Shown here in pieces: positions 62,810 to 64,000 of a DNA stretch of 64,000 nt. The position numbers were made by a program, and so were the translations under genes. Each line of letters opens with the position of its first letter. The stretch's first letter is position 1. The notes beneath the pieces are model-generated. The model searched no databases. It was not told the origin of the DNA and worked only from the letters and a program-made list of their open reading frames with translations. This DNA comes from Candidatus Poseidoniaceae archaeon (lineage in GTDB: Archaea > Thermoplasmatota > Poseidoniia > Poseidoniales > Poseidoniaceae). Location: contig CASIBY010000005.1 of NCBI GenBank assembly GCA_949373095.1, forward strand, positions 174,955 through 238,954, in the 5' to 3' direction.

Positions 62810-64000
62810 ATGGATGAAGATGAAACACGCCTCACGCGCCTCCAACGAGAAGTACATCGTCTTCGAATATCTCCATCACTACGCCTAGGTTCACATCTTA
62901 CAGATGCTATACGTAAGCCATGGAGAGCGCCTTTTCTGATTCTCACCTTACCTTGGATGATGCTGATGATTGGCTTTGAACTCTTAGGATGGAAATCCCA
63001 GCCTGCAGCATTTTCGACCAATACTTCTGGAAGATTGTCTTCAAAGGGAAATTGCGTGGTCATGTTTCCTACAAACGGAGTTGGTTTCGGTCATTTTACT
63101 CGTCTGCTTGCAGTTGCCAAACGCATGAAGAAGTTAGATCCGGAATTAGAAATAATCTTTTTCACAACAATGCCAACTTTACATCTTCTCAAACCGTATG
63201 GGATTCCAGCACACCATATTTCGGGGCCTAAATATTTCAAAGGTATGAGTTCTGAGGAATGGAACGCTCTTCTTGAAGAAGAGTTGAGTGTTTGTTTTGA
63301 AACCCATCGGCCCTCAATGTTTCTGTTCGACGGAGCGTTTCCATATCGGGGAATGCTTCGAGCAATTCAGGGTCGCAATTCCATTCAAAAAATGTGGATG
63401 CGACGAGGAACTTTTCGAAAAGGCTCATCGATACCTGTTGACAGTATCGAACATTTTGATGCAGTCATCCACCCCGAAGACAGCGTCGATACAGTTGTTG
63501 AAGACGTGGAACATAACATCGAAGTAATGACCTGCCCACCAATAGTAATGTTGGATTCTGAAGAGCTCCTCTCAAAAGAAAAAGCCCGTTCACGATTAGG
63601 CTTGCCTCAAGATGCCATTGTCGTCTATGTCCAGCTCGGTGCTGGTGAGATCAATGACATTGAAAGTGAGATACGTCTTACGATCGAATGCTTACTCGAA
63701 AAGCCAGATGTTTATGTTATTCTTGGAGAGTCACTCATAGGTGAGAGAATCGACGTGGATTTACCGCGTGTTCAAATCTTACGTGACTACCCCAATTCAA
63801 TGTACTTCCGTGGATTTGATGCAACAGTTCAGGCAGGTGGCTACAACTCGTTCCATGAAACTCGCACCTTTGGCCTGCCCGCATTGTTTTATCCAAATCT
63901 GAATACTGGAATGGACGATCAACTCGCTCGTTGTAAGGTTGCTGAAGAAGAAGGCTGGGGAATCGTTCTTGAAATAAGAAATAACAAAACTATCAAACAA
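62810..64000 (+). CDS. MurG-like (GT28-type) glycosyltransferase, partial
   Basis: 397 codons, cut by the window end. GGAGGTGA lies six bases before the ATG. The N-terminus (MDEDETRLTRLQREVHRLRI) is charged, followed by a membrane helix (FLILTLPWMMLMIGFELLG). The GT-B part has MFPTNGVGFGHFTRLLAVAK, resembling the GxGGHxxp loop of MurG-type transferases, then MPTLHLLKPYGIPAHH, VYVQLGAGEINDIES and FDATVQAGGYNSFHETRTFG, where MurG has a similar GG..S..E donor site. Likely a membrane-anchored surface-glycan transferase; the stop codon is not in view. Confidence 0.8.
   Translation, partial: MDEDETRLTRLQREVHRLRISPSLRLGSHLTDAIRKPWRAPFLILTLPWMMLMIGFELLGWKSQPAAFSTNTSGRLSSKGNCVVMFPTNGVGFGHFTRLLAVAKRMKKLDPELEIIFFTTMPTLHLLKPYGIPAHHISGPKYFKGMSSEEWNALLEEELSVCFETHRPSMFLFDGAFPYRGMLRAIQGRNSIQKMWMRRGTFRKGSSIPVDSIEHFDAVIHPEDSVDTVVEDVEHNIEVMTCPPIVMLDSEELLSKEKARSRLGLPQDAIVVYVQLGAGEINDIESEIRLTIECLLEKPDVYVILGESLIGERIDVDLPRVQILRDYPNSMYFRGFDATVQAGGYNSFHETRTFGLPALFYPNLNTGMDDQLARCKVAEEEGWGIVLEIRNNKTIKQ

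Overview
The window is chromosomal DNA of a marine euryarchaeon, most likely Marine Group II (Candidatus Poseidoniales). This is inferred from gene content, not from a database match. Archaeal markers are an S10-type ribosomal operon in archaeal order (L3-L4-L23-L2-S19-L22-S3-L29-aIF1-RNase P p29), a group II chaperonin, a Hef helicase/nuclease, archaeal FEN1, a type II methionine aminopeptidase, Trm-G10 methylase, a class III pilin, and an intron-bearing tRNA-Trp. Bacterial-type genes (Nei, homodimeric AceE, FolB, an Hc1-like protein) and large secreted proteins and peptidases fit a surface-ocean heterotroph. Coding density is high, start/stop overlaps are common, and AGGTGA-like ribosome binding sites appear before many genes.

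Layout. 1-5324 (minus): ribosomal operon behind a strongly structured leader (about 5325-5490). 5676-11115: Hef (plus), then a convergent minus-strand pair made of an HdrB-like protein and a ferredoxin-flavodoxin-SdhB/HdrC-like fusion, both of which have lost most cluster cysteines. 11254-21680 (minus): thermosome, a 1.1-kilo-residue surface protein, two membrane proteins, an aminotransferase and a subtilisin. 21744-22054 (minus): tRNA-Trp, whose first intron is a box C/D guide RNA, and the tiny eL41 gene. 22142-30258: a TPR protein, nei, a membrane coiled-coil protein, small proteins (FolB, parvulin), a frame-disrupted SAP-TM-M28 peptidase and UbiX. 30327-42731: mixed metabolism and information genes (YjbQ, AceE, Hc1-like, CaiB family, FEN1, Trm-G10, tRNA-Arg, pseudouridine synthase). 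43160-47315: a TPR protein, a divergent VWA protein and a tail-anchored protein. 47364-55812: NodB-like deacetylase, GNAT, a zinc-ribbon protein, a UPF1-like helicase, then an RDD/Pro-rich/YrdC/MetAP run. 56211-56717: pilin with an operator-like palindrome and a terminator. 56833-64000: surface polysaccharide cluster (GT2, two GT4, an epimerase, a PP-loop ATPase-like protein, a MurG-like GT cut by the window end).

The best candidates for something undescribed are: (1) a short module (core DSVxMGD) shared by four otherwise different proteins at 22142, 24491, 43160 and 46599; it sits behind a Trp-rich N-terminal box in three of them and links soluble TPR proteins with membrane proteins, and one copy lies opposite a VWA gene; (2) the iron-sulfur-depleted HdrB/HdrC-like pair joined to ferredoxin and flavodoxin; (3) the tRNA-Trp gene with an intronic guide RNA predicted to modify positions 34 and 39 of its own transcript, plus a second unexplained insertion; (4) overlapping hairpins in the ribosomal leader. 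All functions are read from sequence by eye; no search or folding program was run.
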